Shown here: positions 10,570 through 22,451 of the stretch, piece after piece
Layout: each line of letters begins with the position of its first letter
Position numbering within the stretch: position 1 is the stretch's first letter
Made by a program: the position numbers and the translations under genes
Origin: Cymbidium sinense
Lineage: Eukaryota; Streptophyta; Magnoliopsida; Asparagales; Orchidaceae
DNA: 64,000 nucleotides
Direction: 5' to 3'
Assembly: GCA_021442155.1 (NCBI GenBank)
Contig: JAKCPB010001424.1
Location: forward strand, 1-64,000
The notes under the pieces: generated by a model
Database searches by the model: none
What the model saw: the letters and a program-made list of their open reading frames with translations, nothing else
What the model was told of the DNA's origin: nothing

Positions 10570-12755
10570 AACTTTATTTTTTTTCAATTAGTTGTCATTT
10601 TATTTTTATTTAGTTTTTTTTATTTAGTTTATTTTTTGGTTATAATTTTTGTTTAGGTTTAGGTTTATTTTTAGTTTATTTTATTTTGTTTAGTTTAGCA
10701 TTTAGGTTTAGTTTATTTTAGGTTTAGGTTTAGGTTTTATTAATTTTAGTTTAGTTTAAGTTTAGGTTTATTTTATTTTTATTTTAGGTTTAGTTTTTCT
10801 TTTAGTTTAGATTTGGGTTTTATTTTTATTTATTTTAGGTTTATTTTTTAGGTTTAGGTTTTAATTTAGTATTATTTTAGGTTTATTTTAGGTTTATTTT
10901 AGGTTTATTTTAATTTTATTTTATGTTTAGTTTTATTTTATTTAGTTTTATTCTTAGGTTTTTAATTTTAATCCAGTTTTTATTTAATTTATTTTAGTTT
11001 ATTATTTTTAATTTATTTATTTTTATGTTTAGGTTTAGGACAGAGCTTTTTTATTTTATTTTATTATTATTTAAGTTTTCTATTTATTTAGGTTATTTTA
11101 AGGTTTAGGTGTGGTCAGGTTAGTTTAGGCCCAGGGTAGGGTTTAGGGAGTGGCTCAGGATGTGGGGCCCAGGGTTTATGGTAGTTCAATGTGTTAGTTT
11201 AGTCAGGCTCAGATTAGTTAGTGGTGGCTTTACACTTTACACAGGGTTTAGGCTCATGGTAGTTCAGCCTGGGGTAGGTTAATGAGATCAGGTTTGGAGC
11301 CAGTCATGGTAGGCCTAGTGTGGCCCAGGGAGGGTGGTGGTCAGGGAGTAGTCAGTAGATCAGGCTCAGTTTTGACTCCATTTTTTATTTATGGCCCAGG
11401 ACTGCAAGCCCATGATCAAAACGCTCAGTTAGTTGGGGTCAGGGTTGGATCAGGTTCAGTCAGTGGGTTAGGGCCAGTCAGTTAAGGCCTAGGGTCATTT
11501 TAAAACTAGTCAACCATCAGTCAGTAGCCAGTTAGTTTGTATTTAGGATTTTATTTATCTATTTTAAGTATTTAGCCCAGCTTTTTTTGCCTTTTGGTCA
11601 GTGGATTTAGGGACAGATCTGGGGTGGGTCAGTAGTTTAGGGTTTAGTGGCCCAGGTTTTGTGGCCTAGTGTAGGCGCAGGGTTTAGGTTTAGGATCAGG
11701 TTTATTTGTGGCCTAGGCTCAGCTTTTAGCTATTTGCCTAAGTTTAGTGGTTGTAAGAGTTTAGAATTTAAGTTTTTATTTTGTTTACACAGGTTTAGTT
11801 TAGGTCAGGTTAAGGTTACGATTTAAGGTTTTAGGGTTTAAGGTTTAGGTTTAGGGTTGTTTAGATTTATATTATATTTTAGGGTTTATTTTTTTATTTT
11901 AGTTTATATCATTTTATTTTTTATCCATTTTTTTTAATTTATTTATATTTATTTATTTATTTATTTTAGGTTTTATTTTATTTTATTTTTTTTAGGTTTA
12001 GGTCTAGTTTTCTTTAACTAGTTGAGTTTTATTTTATTTTATTTTTAGGTTGAGGTTTTATTTTCATTTTTTAGTTTAGGTTTATGTTTTATTTTATTTT
12101 TAGGTTTATGTTTATTTTGATTTTAGTTTTTTTTAGGTTTTATTTTAGTTTAGGTTTAGGTTTATTTTTTAGTTTATTTTATTTTATTTAGTTTAGGTTT
12201 ATGTTAAGGGTTAGTTTATTAAGATTATGTTTAGGTTTTATTAACTTTAGTTTAGTTTATTTTAGTTTAGGTTTAGTTTAGGTTTATTTTGTTTATTTTA
12301 TTTTTTTTGGTTTAGGGTTTAGGTTTTATTTTTTTATATTTTAGGTTTATTTTAAGGTTTATGTTTTAGGTTTAACTTTACATTTAGATTTAATTTTATT
12401 TTTTATAGTTTTATTTTATTTTATTTTTTTAGTTTTTTTATTTTATTTAGGTTTTATCCAAAAGTTTATTTAAGTTTTATTTATTTTTTTTTGTTTATTT
12501 TATTTCTTTATTTTATTATATTTTAGGTTTAGGTTTTAGTTTAAGTTTTTATTTTATTTTGTTTAGTTTTAGGTTTTATTAATTTTATTTTAGGTTTTTT
12601 TAGTTTAGTAGTGTTTAAGGGGGTTTAGTTTTATTTAGGGTTTAGGGTTTTGTTTTAGGGTTTAGGTTTGGGTTTAGGGTTTAGGGTTTAGGGTTAGGGT
12701 GTGGGTATTAAGGCTTTTAGAGTTTAGGGTTTTTAAGGTTTTGGTTTCTGCCAAG
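10570..12755 (+). repeat. Telomere-like block with long CCAGGG/TCAGGG sub-block
   Basis: 10570-11080 is T/A-rich and aligns by eye with 13878-14350. About 11100-11830 is rich in CCCAGG, TCAGG, GTGGCC and GGCCCAGG variants rather than TTTAGGG. About 11830-12600 returns to T/A-rich units, and about 12610-12715 is G-rich TTTAGGG. The open frame at 11282-11485 lies in the variant repeat and is not a gene. Confidence 0.88.
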
Positions 12756-13877
12756 TAGATCTACTATGGATGCTATACATTTGTTAAGGGGTTTGATAGA
12801 GAAGTATAGAGAAAGTTGGGAGGACCTGCATATGATATTTATTGATTTAGAGAAAGCTTATAATAAAGTTTCAAGAGATGTTCTTTGGAGAGTTCTAGAA
12901 TTGAAAAGAGTTAATATTGGTTATATTCAAGTCATTAAGGATATGTATAATAGAGCTATTACTTGTGTCCAAACACAAGAAGGATTGACAAAATATTTTC
13001 CTATTGCAGCTGGATTTCATCAAGGACTTCAAGCCCTTATCTTTGCTTTATTTATAGATGTTCTTACTAAGTATTTATAAGATGTACCTTGGTGTGATGC
13101 TTTTTCGATGACAATCTTCTTATTGATAAGACTAGAGATGGAGTCCAAGAGAAACTTGAATTATGGATGTCAACATTAGAGTCTAAAGGTTTTCATTTAA
13201 GTAGATCTAAAATTGAATATATGGAGTGTAATTTTAGTTGTAGAAGTTCTAGTAGTAGTGTTGTGACATTAGGTGAACAAGTCATTAATAAGAGTGAGTG
13301 AGATATTTAGGGCTCTATTATTCAAAATGATGGTGAAATTGATGGAGATGTTATTAGTAGAATTCAAGTTGGATGGTTGAAGTGGAGGAATGCATCTCCA
13401 TTGTTGTGTGATTGAAAAGTTCCACTTAAACTTAAAAAAAATTATACAAGATTGTGGTAAGACCTACAATGAGGCATGGTGCAAAATGTTGGCTAGTAAA
13501 AGAGAAGCATAAGACTAAGTTAAGTGTTACAGAGATGAGGTTGCTCAGGTGGATGAGTGGCTTTATTCTTAAAGAAAAAATGCGAAATGAGTATGTTGGG
13601 AAAAGATTAATGGTAGATAAGATTTGAGAAAGTCTCCTTAGATGGTTAGGCTACATAAAGCATCCCATCGATGCCCTTAGAGAGTAGATGTATTAGATTT
13701 GCCTTATATTAAGAAAGGTAGAGGTTGACCTAAAGACTTGGTTAAGGTCTATAAAAATGACCTTAGTATACTTGAATTAAATGAGAATTTGACACATAAT
13801 AGGGCACGATGGAGACAAGGATTCATGTAGCTGACCCAACTTTATGGGATAAAGGCTTATTGTTGTTGTTGTTGTTA
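12756..13877 (+). mobile_element. RTE-type LINE 3' fragment, copy 2 (best preserved)
   Basis: An open segment at 12766-13080 starts MDAIHLLRGLIEKYRE and contains FIDLEKAYNKVSRDVLWRVL (RT motif with the first catalytic Asp), IKDMYNRAITCVQT, and LFIDVLTKYL at its end. The family's MTG.HQGSALSP block survives as AAGFHQGLQ. Downstream the DD box has lost bases (CTTTTTCGATGACAAT). The [38 protein letters not shown] and LRWLGYIKHP blocks are recognisable across frames to a (TTG)n end at about 13860-13875. The endonuclease half is absent. Family membership is confident; activity is excluded. Confidence 0.9.
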
Positions 13878-16800
13878 ACTTTATTTTTTTTCAATTAGTT
13901 GTCATTTTATTTTTATTTAGTTTTTTTTATTTAGTTTATTTTTTATAATTTTGTTTAGGTTTAGGTTTATTTTAGTTTATTTTATTTTAGTTTAGCATTT
14001 AGGTTTAGTTTATTTTAGGTTTAGGTTTAGGTTTTATTAATTTTAGTTTAGTTTAAGTTTAGGTTTATTTTATTTTATTTTAGGTTTAGTTTTCTTTTAG
14101 TTTAGGATTTGGGTTTTATTTTTATTTATTTTAGGTTTATTTTTAGGTTTAGGTTTTAATTTAGTATTATTTTAGGTTTATTTTAGGTTTATTTTAGGTT
14201 TATTTTAATTTTATTTTTATGTTTATTTTTATTTTATAGTTTTTTATTCTTAGGTTTTAATTTTAATATCCAGGTTTTTATTTAATTTATTTTATTTATT
14301 TTTTTTTTAATTTATTTATTTTTTATGTTTAGGTTTAGGTTATAGAGTAGGCTTTTATTTTATTTATTTTTTTATTTATCTTTAAGTTTTTCTTTATTTT
14401 ATTTTTTAGTTTATTTACTGATTTAGGTTTAGGTCAGTAAGGGGGGTTTATTTTAGGCTCAGTGGGTTAGGTTTAGGGCCCAGGTTAGGTTTTGGTGTTA
14501 GGAGGGTGGGGGGAGGTTTATGGTTAGTGTAGCTTTAATGTAATGGCCTAGTAGTTAGGGCCTGTGATTAGCTCAGGTAGGGAGGCTTTACACCCCATTT
14601 AGTGGCCAGTGGTGTGGCCTGGCTCAGGTCTTAGTGGAGGGTCCCAGGGCCCAGGAGGGATCAGGGTTTAGGAGCTTGGAGGGATGGCTCAGTGGAGGGC
14701 CTGGTGGCCCAGGTAGGGTTTAGGCTTTAGGTTAGGAGTGGGATTAGTGCTCAGTGGTGGATTTATTTTATAGTTTCATGGTAGGAAGTAGTATGATTTA
14801 ATGTTATGGGGTTTAGGAGGATTAGGTCAGTTTAGGGCCAGTGGTCAGGGTTTGGGTGGGAGGTTTTTTTAAAATTAGGTTAACCAGTTTAGGTTTTTTC
14901 TAATTTATTTATTTATTTATTATTTATTTTAGTTTATTTAATTTTTCATTTTATTTAGGTTTTAGTTTTATTTTTATTATTTATTTATTTTTTAGTTTAT
15001 AATTTTATTTTATTTATGTATTAGGTTTAGTTTAGGTTTATTATTTTTTCATTTAGTTTAATTTTTATTTTATTTTTTAGGTTTAGGTTTTATTTTTATT
15101 TTTAGGTTTAGTTTTAGGTTCTCATTTTATTTTTAAGTTTAGGTTTTAAGTTATATTTTAGGTTATTTTATGGTTTTTTATTTTTTTAGTTTATGATAGT
15201 TTATTTTATTTTATTTATTTTATTTAGTTTTGTATAGTTTATTTTAGGTTTAGGTTTTATTTATTTTAGTTTAGGTTAATTTTATTTTGTTTATTTAAGT
15301 TTAGGTTATTTTTAGTTTAATGTTTAAGTTTTATTTTTTTATTTATTTTTATGTATTATTTTTTAGGATTATATTTTAGGTTTAGGTTTTATTTAGTTTT
15401 ATTTTATTTTATTTTAGTGTTATTTTTTATTTAGGTTATAATTTATTTTTGTTTACATTTTATATTTATTTTATTTATTTATTTTATTTTAGGTTTAACT
15501 TTTTAGCATTTAGGGTTTAGCTTTTTTTTTTAGCTTTAGGGTTTAGGAGTTAAGATTTTATTTTAGTTTATTCTTAGGTTTTATTTTTTTAGTTTACGTT
15601 AGGTTTATTTTATTTTATTTCATTTAGGGTTTAGTTTAGTTTATTTTAGGTTTAAGTTTAGTTTATTTTAGGTTTGGTTTAAGTTTTATTTATTCTAGTT
15701 TAGTTTAACTTAGTTTAAGTTTAGGTTTATTTTATTTTGTTTATTTTTTTTATTTTATGATAATTTTTTCTTTCGCTTAGGTTTGGGTTCTATTTTTATT
15801 TATCAGATGGTTTTATTTTTAGTTTTATTTTTAGGTTCAAGTTTTATTTAGTTTATATTATATTTTATTTTAGGTTTATTTTATTTTATTTTACATTTAG
15901 TTTTATTTTATTTAGGTTTTATTCATGAGATTATTTTATTTTTTAGTTTAGTTTATTTATTTATTTAGTTTATTTTATTTTATTTTATATTTTGTTTTAT
16001 AGTTTTTATTTTATTTTAATTTGTTTAGTTTAGGCTTTTATTTATATTATTTTAGGATTTATTTTAGGTTTAGGTTTGGTTTAGAGTTAGGTAGTGATTA
16101 AGGTTGAGGATTTTAGCATTTAGGGTTAGTGGTTAGCTAGGATCAGGGTATGGAGAGGTTTAGGGAGTGAGTTTTATAGTGGTTGGTTAGGTTAGAGGTC
16201 AGTTTAGTTTAGGGTTTTAGTGTTTTTGGGTTAGGTAGAGTTTAGGGCTTAGTTAATGTAGGTTATGGTTAGGTAGAGGAGTTTTAGTAGGTTGATTTTT
16301 TAGGGAGATTAGAGCCAGGGTTAAGGTTTAGGTTATGGTGGTAGGTTTAGGTTTAGGGTCAGTTCGGGTTTATGCTTAGTTTAAAATTTTATTTTAAATT
16401 AGTAAACCGACAGTTTAGATTTTTTTTGCTTATTTTTATTTATTTTAGATTATTTTATTTTATTTTTATTTAGATTATTTTTATTTTATTTAGTTTAGTT
16501 CATTTATTTTAGGTTTGTTTTTTTATTTAGGTATTTAATTTTAGTTTAGGTTTAGGTTTATGTTTATTTTTAGTTTAGTTTTATTTTTATTTGATTTTTT
16601 GATTTAGGTTTTATTTATTATTTTAGGTTTAGATTTAGGTTTTAATTTATTTTTTTTTATTTATATTTTTTCAAGTTTTATTTTTAGTTTAGGTTTAGGA
16701 TTAATTTTAGTTTATTTTAGGTTTAGGTTTTATTTATTTTAGTTTAGGTTTAGGATTAATTTATTTTTCTTTTTTATTTTAAGTTTTTTTTTTAGTTTAG

Positions 16801-18984
16801 GTTTTATTTAGTTCTTATTTTAATTTTTTTTTATGTTTACTTTATTTTATTTATTGTTTAGTTTTCATTTTATTTTGTTCGTTTATTTATTTATTTTATT
16901 TTTAGGTTTTATTTTATTTAAGTTTAGGTTTTAGCATTTTAGTTTTAGGGTTTAGGTTTTAGGTTTTATTTTAGGTTTATTTTCAGGTTTTATTTTTAGT
17001 TTAGGTTTAGGTTTATTTATAGTATATTTTATTTTATTTAGTTTAGGGTTTAGGTTTAGTTCATTTTAGGTTTAGGTTTAGGTTATATTTATTTTAGTTT
17101 AGGTTTAGGTTTATTTTGTTTATTTTATTTTTAATTTTGGTTTAGTTTTTCTTTTTAGTTTAGTGGGTTTTAATTTCATTTATTTTTAGGTTTATTTTTT
17201 AGGTTTAATTTTGATAAAGTTTTATTTTAGGTTTATTTTTTTATTTTCATTTAGTTTTTATTTTATTTTGGTTTTATTCTTTGGTTTATTTTATTTTAGT
17301 TTATAGGTTTTTTTATTTTATTTATTTTATTATAGCTTTTTTTAAGTTTAAGTTTAGGTTTAGTTTAGGTTTTATTTTATTTTCTATTTTATTTAGTTTT
17401 AGGTTTATTTATCTTATTTTGTATTTAATTAGGTTTAGTGGTGTGGTTTGGGTATGATTTAATGAGTGTCAGTTTAAAGGTTTATGGTTTAATGTTTAGG
17501 CTTTAGGGTAGGGCCTAGCTTTATTCAGGAAGGGAGGCTCAGCCTCAGCTTTAGGGTTTAGGTATGTTTAATTTAGGTCAGGGTCAGATTTAGGTTCAAT
17601 TGTTTAGGGTTATGGAGGTTTAGGGTTTAGGGTGGGTTAGGATCTTAGGTCATTTAGGGTCATGGTAGGATTTAAGAGTTAGTTATTTTAGGGTATGGCT
17701 TAAGATTTAGGGATTTATGGTTTTAGGTTTAGGGTTTAGGGGGGTTTTATTTTAGTTTAGGTAAACCAAGAGGTTTAGGTTTTTTAGTTTATTTAATATA
17801 TTTTTTATTTATTTTAGTTTATTTCATTTTTTATTTTTATTTAATTTTTTTTATTTAGTTTATTTTAGGTTCATTTATTTTAGTTTATTTTTTTATTTAT
17901 TTTTTTAAGTTAGGATTGATTTTATTTTAGTTTAGCTTTATTTTATTATTTTTTAGTGTAGGTTTTATTTTTAGGTTTTTTTTTTTAATTTATTTTGTTT
18001 TATTTATTTTAGGGTTTATTTAGTTTAGTTTTGGTTTAGTTTAGGTTTTGTTTATTATTTAGGTTTATTTATTTTATTTTATTTATTTTAAATTTAGGCT
18101 TTTCTTTTTTTATGTTTAAGGTTTAGGTTTTATTTTTATTTATTTTAGGTTTATATTTTAGGTTTAGGCTTTATTTAGTTTTATTTTATTGTATTTTAGG
18201 TTTATTTTTTTTATTTTGTTTAGTTTTATTTTATTTAGGTTTATTTTATTTTTTAGTTTAGTTTAGGTTTTATTAATTTTATTTTAGTTTATTTTTCATT
18301 TTAATTTTATTTTAGTTTAAATTTTAGGTTTATGTTTTGGTTTTAGCTTTAGGTTTAGTTTAGGTTTTATATTATATAATTTTATTTTTTTATTTAGGTT
18401 TTTTTTTATTTATTTTATTTTTAATTTAGTTTAGTTTAGGTTTTAGGTTTGGTCAGTGATAGGGTTTAGTAAGGTCTGTGGGATGTGGGCAAGGTGGGAG
18501 TGTGGTTGTGGTTTAGTGGAGGGTTTAGCATTTATTATATATATATTTTAATTTAAATGTCAAGCAAGAGTTTAGGTTAATTTGTTTATTTATTTATTTT
18601 ATTTTATTTTATTTTTATTTTGATTTATTTTATTTTATTTTTAGTTTATCCATTTTAGTTTATTTATTTTAGTTTAGGTTTTTTTTAGTTTAGGGTAGTG
18701 GGTTAATTTAGGGTTTAGGGTTTGGGATTTAGGGTTTAGTGTTGGTTTAGAGTGGGTTAGTTTAGTGTTTTTAGAGAGGGTGGGTAGTGGGTTTTATGAT
18801 TTAGGGTTTTAGCTTATGGTTTAGGATTTAGAGTTTAGGGTTTAGGGTCAGGTTTATGTTTTAGCAGGTTGAGTTATTTTAGGGTTCATGGTTTAGGGTT
18901 TGGGGTAATTTAAGGTTTATGGTTTAGGGTTGTAGGTTTATGATTTTTTTTTTAAATTAGTAAACCGATTTAGGTTTTCTAATT
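13878..18984 (+). repeat. Telomere-like block, 5.1 kb
   Basis: Alternating T/A-rich stretches and G-rich sub-blocks at about 14430-14870 (many CCCAGG, GTGGCC and TCAGTGG variants), 16080-16380, 17440-17755 and 18440-18540. Each G-rich sub-block ends in a poly(T)/AAATTAGTAAACC-type junction (about 14880, 16395, 17762, 18955). No coding potential beyond Phe/Leu/Tyr-rich translations of the repeat. Confidence 0.88.
18951..18980 (+). repeat. Conserved junction motif next to RTE fragment
   Basis: TTTAAATTAGTAAACCGATT is one of the recurrent junctions that separate a G-rich from a T/A-rich half-unit. Here the T/A-rich half is replaced by the RTE endonuclease region. Confidence 0.6.
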
Positions 18985-20634
18985 CATTTTTTGGAATGAA
19001 TTAGAGGGATTAATACAAAAGATACCTCAAGAAAAAAAGTATTTATTGGAGGAGATTTAAATGGACATGTTGTTAGAGTGGTAGAAGATTTTAAAAGTAT
19101 TCATGGTGGTTATGGATGGAGTGACTAATGAAGAAGGTAGACTATATTAGATTTTTCCTTAGCTTATGATTTTGTAGTTGCTAATACTTTATATAAGAAA
19201 AGAGATGAACATATTATTACTTATAAAATGGATCTAGTAAAACACGTGATTGATTATTTTCTGATAAGAAAATAGACCATTTAGATTCAAAAGATTGTAA
19301 GGTCATTCCAAGTGAAAGTTTAAGTACCCAACATCGATTATTAGTTTCAGATTTTTAGATGAAAGATTGTAAGAAGAAAAATAAATCAAATTATTTTCCT
19401 AGGATTAGATGGTGACATTTAAAGAACACAAATAAAAATATTTTTAAGAGCAAGCTACAAGAGCTTAGAATTTGGGATGTTCATAAGGAAGCTAATGTTA
19501 TGTGGGAAAAAGTAGCAAGTGAAATTAAGCAAGTTGCTAAAATGTGCTTGGAGAATAAAAGGAAAAGGTTTTTTAATAAAAATAGTTGGTGGTGGAGTCA
19601 GAGTGTGCAAGAAAAGATAATAAATAAGAAGCATTGTTATAAAACTTAGTTTAGATGTAAAAAAATCAGAGAATTGGAAAAGATATAAAATGGCATGAGA
19701 TTCTAAGAAAGCAATATATGATGCAAAAAAATTTAGCAATTTATACAATAGATTAGATATCAAAGAAGGTGAAAGATATATGTACAAGTTAGCCAACCAA
19801 AGAGATAGGAGAAGTAAAGACCTAGTTCAAGAGAGGTATATTAAGGATTAAAATAATAAAGTACTTTTCTTAGAAAAGATATTGAAAATAGGTGGATGAG
19901 ATATTTTGATAAATTTTCAATGAAGGATCGAAAATGTATTGATTTTAGCAACCTTAACACTCTAAACAAAATAGAGAATTTTATTTTTATCATCGTATTA
20001 GTAAATCTGATGTTATAGATGCTTCAAACAAAATGAAATGTGGAAAAATAGTAGGACCCGATGATATTCTAATAGAAGTGGAAATGTTTAGGAGATCAAG
20101 TAATTTCTTGGCTTACAAATCTTTTAATGTTATTTTAACAACTAAAAGGATGCCATATGAGTAAAAGAGTTTGTTGGTTCCTATATTTAAGAATATGATG
20201 CACAAGAGTGTGCAAATTATAGAAGAATTAAGTTAATGTTTCATACATTAAAATTATGGGAGAGAGTAATTAAGCATAGGTTATGATGTGATACAAACGT
20301 TTCTCACAATCAGATCTACTATGGATGTTATACATTTGTTAAGAGGTTTGATGGAGAAGGATAGAGAAAGCGAGGATCTACATATGATATTTATTGATTT
20401 AGATAAAGCTTATGATAAAGTTTTAAGAGATGTTCTTTGGAGAGTTCGAATAGAAATGAATTAATATTGGCTATATTCAAGTCATTAAGGATAAGTATAC
20501 TAGAGCGTTACTTGAGTCCACAAACAACCACGATTGATAAAATATTTTCAGATTTGGATTACATGAAGGATCAACTTTAAGCCCTTATCTTTTGCTTTAG
20601 TTATGGATGTTACAAGGAAGCTTATAATAAAGTT
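18985..20634 (+). mobile_element. RTE-type LINE, endonuclease and N-terminal RT part
   Basis: The plus strand reads across frames through VFIGGDLNGHV (about 19040-19075, the endonuclease GDFN-type motif), an IDYFLIRK.DHLDSKDCKVIPSE-like run (about 19245-19315), and a long EN-RT linker with a KNSWWWSQSVQEKI segment (about 19575-19620). The RT start follows: [42 protein letters not shown] (about 20312) and [19 protein letters not shown] (about 20391-20450). The sequence ends in a chimeric junction at 20613-20634. Stops and shifts are common. This is the only copy with endonuclease sequence. Confidence 0.88.
20613..20634 (+). other. Chimeric RTE junction
   Basis: After GTTATGGATGTTACAAG (the RT region before LTKYL) the sequence jumps back to AAGCTTATAATAAAGTTT, which is the AYNKV-coding segment as found in copies 2 and 3. 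This copy's own version has TATGATAAAG. It then enters AGGTTTAATTTTTAG repeat. This looks like a template switch or recombination between copies. Confidence 0.7.
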
Positions 20635-21354
20635 TAGGTTTAATTTTTAGTTGAGTTTTATTTTATTTTATTTTAGGTTTAGGTTTTATTTTATTTTTTA
20701 GGTTTAGGTTTATGTTTTATTTATTTTATTTTTTAGGTTTATGTTTTAGGTTTTGATTATAGTTTTTCTTAGGTTTTATTTTTTTTTAGTTTAGGTTTAG
20801 GTTTATTTAGTTTATTTTATTTTATTTAGTTTAGGTTTATGTTAAGGGTTAATTTATTAAGATTATGTTTAGGTTTTATTAACTTTAGTTTAATTTATTT
20901 TAGTTTAGGTTTAGGTTTAGGTTTATTTTATTTTTATTTTTTTTAGGTTTAGGGTTTATGTTTTTATTTTTAGGTTTATTTTAAGGTTTATGTAACTTTA
21001 CATTTAGATTTAATTTATGTTTTATAGTTTTATTTTATTTTATTTTTAGTTTTATTTTATTTAGGTTTTATTCAAAAGTTTATTTAGGTTTTTATTTATT
21101 TTATTTTTTATTTTTATTTCTTTATTATATTTTTAGGTTTAGGTTTTAGTTTAAGTTTTATTTTATTTTGTTTAGTTTTAGGTTTTATTTATTTTATTTT
21201 AGGTTTTTAGTTTAGGTTTAGGTTTAAGTTTAGGGTTTAGGTTTGAGTTTAGGGTTTAGGGTTGGGAGGGTTTAGGGTGGGGTTTAGGTTTAGGGTTTAG
21301 GGTTTAGGATTAGTGTTTTTTTGGGGTTTTAGGGTTTTGGAGTGCAGATCTACC
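20635..21354 (+). repeat. Telomere-like block between the two RTE parts
   Basis: T/A-rich to about 21200, then G-rich TTTAGGG to about 21340. The landmark TTAAGGGTTAATTTATTAAG and the following ACATTTAGATTTAATTT are shared with the flanks upstream of RTE copies 1 and 2. Confidence 0.88.
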
Positions 21355-22451
21355 ATGGATGCTATACATTTGTTAAGAGGTTTGATAGAGAAGTATAGAA
21401 AAGGGATGACCTACATATGATATTTATTGATTTAGAGAAAGCTTATAATAAAGTTTCAAGAGATGTTCTTTGGAGTGTTCTAGAATAGAAAAGTGTTAAT
21501 ATTGGTTATATTCAAGTCATTAAGGATATGTATAATAGAGCTATTACTTGTGTCCAAACACAAGAAGGATTGACAAAATATTTTCTTATTGCAGTTGGAT
21601 TTCATCAAGGATACTAAGCCGTATCTTTTGCTTTATTTATGGATGTTCTTACTAAGTATTTATAAGATGTACCTTGGTGTATGCTTTTGATGACAATCTT
21701 CTTATTGATAAGACTAGAGATGGAGTCCAAGAGAAACTTGAATTATGGAGGTCAACATTAGAGTGTAAAGGTTTTCGTTTAAGTAGATCTAATTCTAAAT
21801 ATATGGAGTGTAATTTTAGTTGTAGAAGTTCTTGTGGTAGTGACATTATTAGGTGAACAAGTCATTAATAAGAGTGTGATTTAGATATTTAGGCTCTACT
21901 ATTGAAAATGATGGTGAAATAGATGGAGATGTTATTATTAGAATTTAAGTTGGATGGTTGAAGTGGAGAAATGAATGTGGCTTGTTGTGTGATCAAAAAG
22001 TTCCACTTAAACTTAAGGAAAATTTTATAAGATGGTGGTAAGACTTGCAATGACTTATGTAATGTTTAACAGAAGAATAAGAATAAGTAAAGTGGTAGAT
22101 AAGGATGCTCAAGTGAATGAGTGGCTTTCCTCTTAGAGATAAAATGTGAAATGAGTTTTGGAAAAATTTGAAGTAGCTCTAGTGTAAGATAAGATTACAG
22201 AGAGTCACCTTAGATGGTTTGGACACATAAAGCATCAGGCATCCGATGACCCGGTTAGGAGAGTAGATGAATTAGATTTATCTTATGTTAAGAAAGGTAG
22301 AAGTAGAGCTAAAACACTTGGTTAAGATGTAAAAAAAATTTAGTATACTTGAATAAAATGAGAATCGACACATAAGGTCACAATGGAGATGAACAATTCA
22401 TGTAATCATTTAGTGGGATAAAGTCTTAGTAGTTGTTGTTGTTGTTGTTGT
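21355..22451 (+). mobile_element. RTE-type LINE 3' fragment, copy 3
   Basis: Begins at CAGATCTACCATGGATGC, as in copies 1 and 2. Blocks seen: MIFIDLEKAYNKVSRDVLW (about 21420-21475), [20 protein letters not shown] (21689-21748; the paired aspartates are kept but the preceding Ala is lost), [17 protein letters not shown], then shifted remains of the GEIDGDV, KWRN and FGHIKH blocks. It ends in (TTG)n at about 22430-22451, typical of RTE 3' ends. Inactive. Confidence 0.88.

Noticed and set aside
11282..11485. 67-codon frame
   Set aside because: Lies in CCAGGG/TCAGGG variant repeat and has no domain or codon pattern of a gene.
19455..19796. 113-codon minus-strand frame
   Set aside because: Antisense of the RTE endonuclease-RT linker, which is recognisable on the plus strand.
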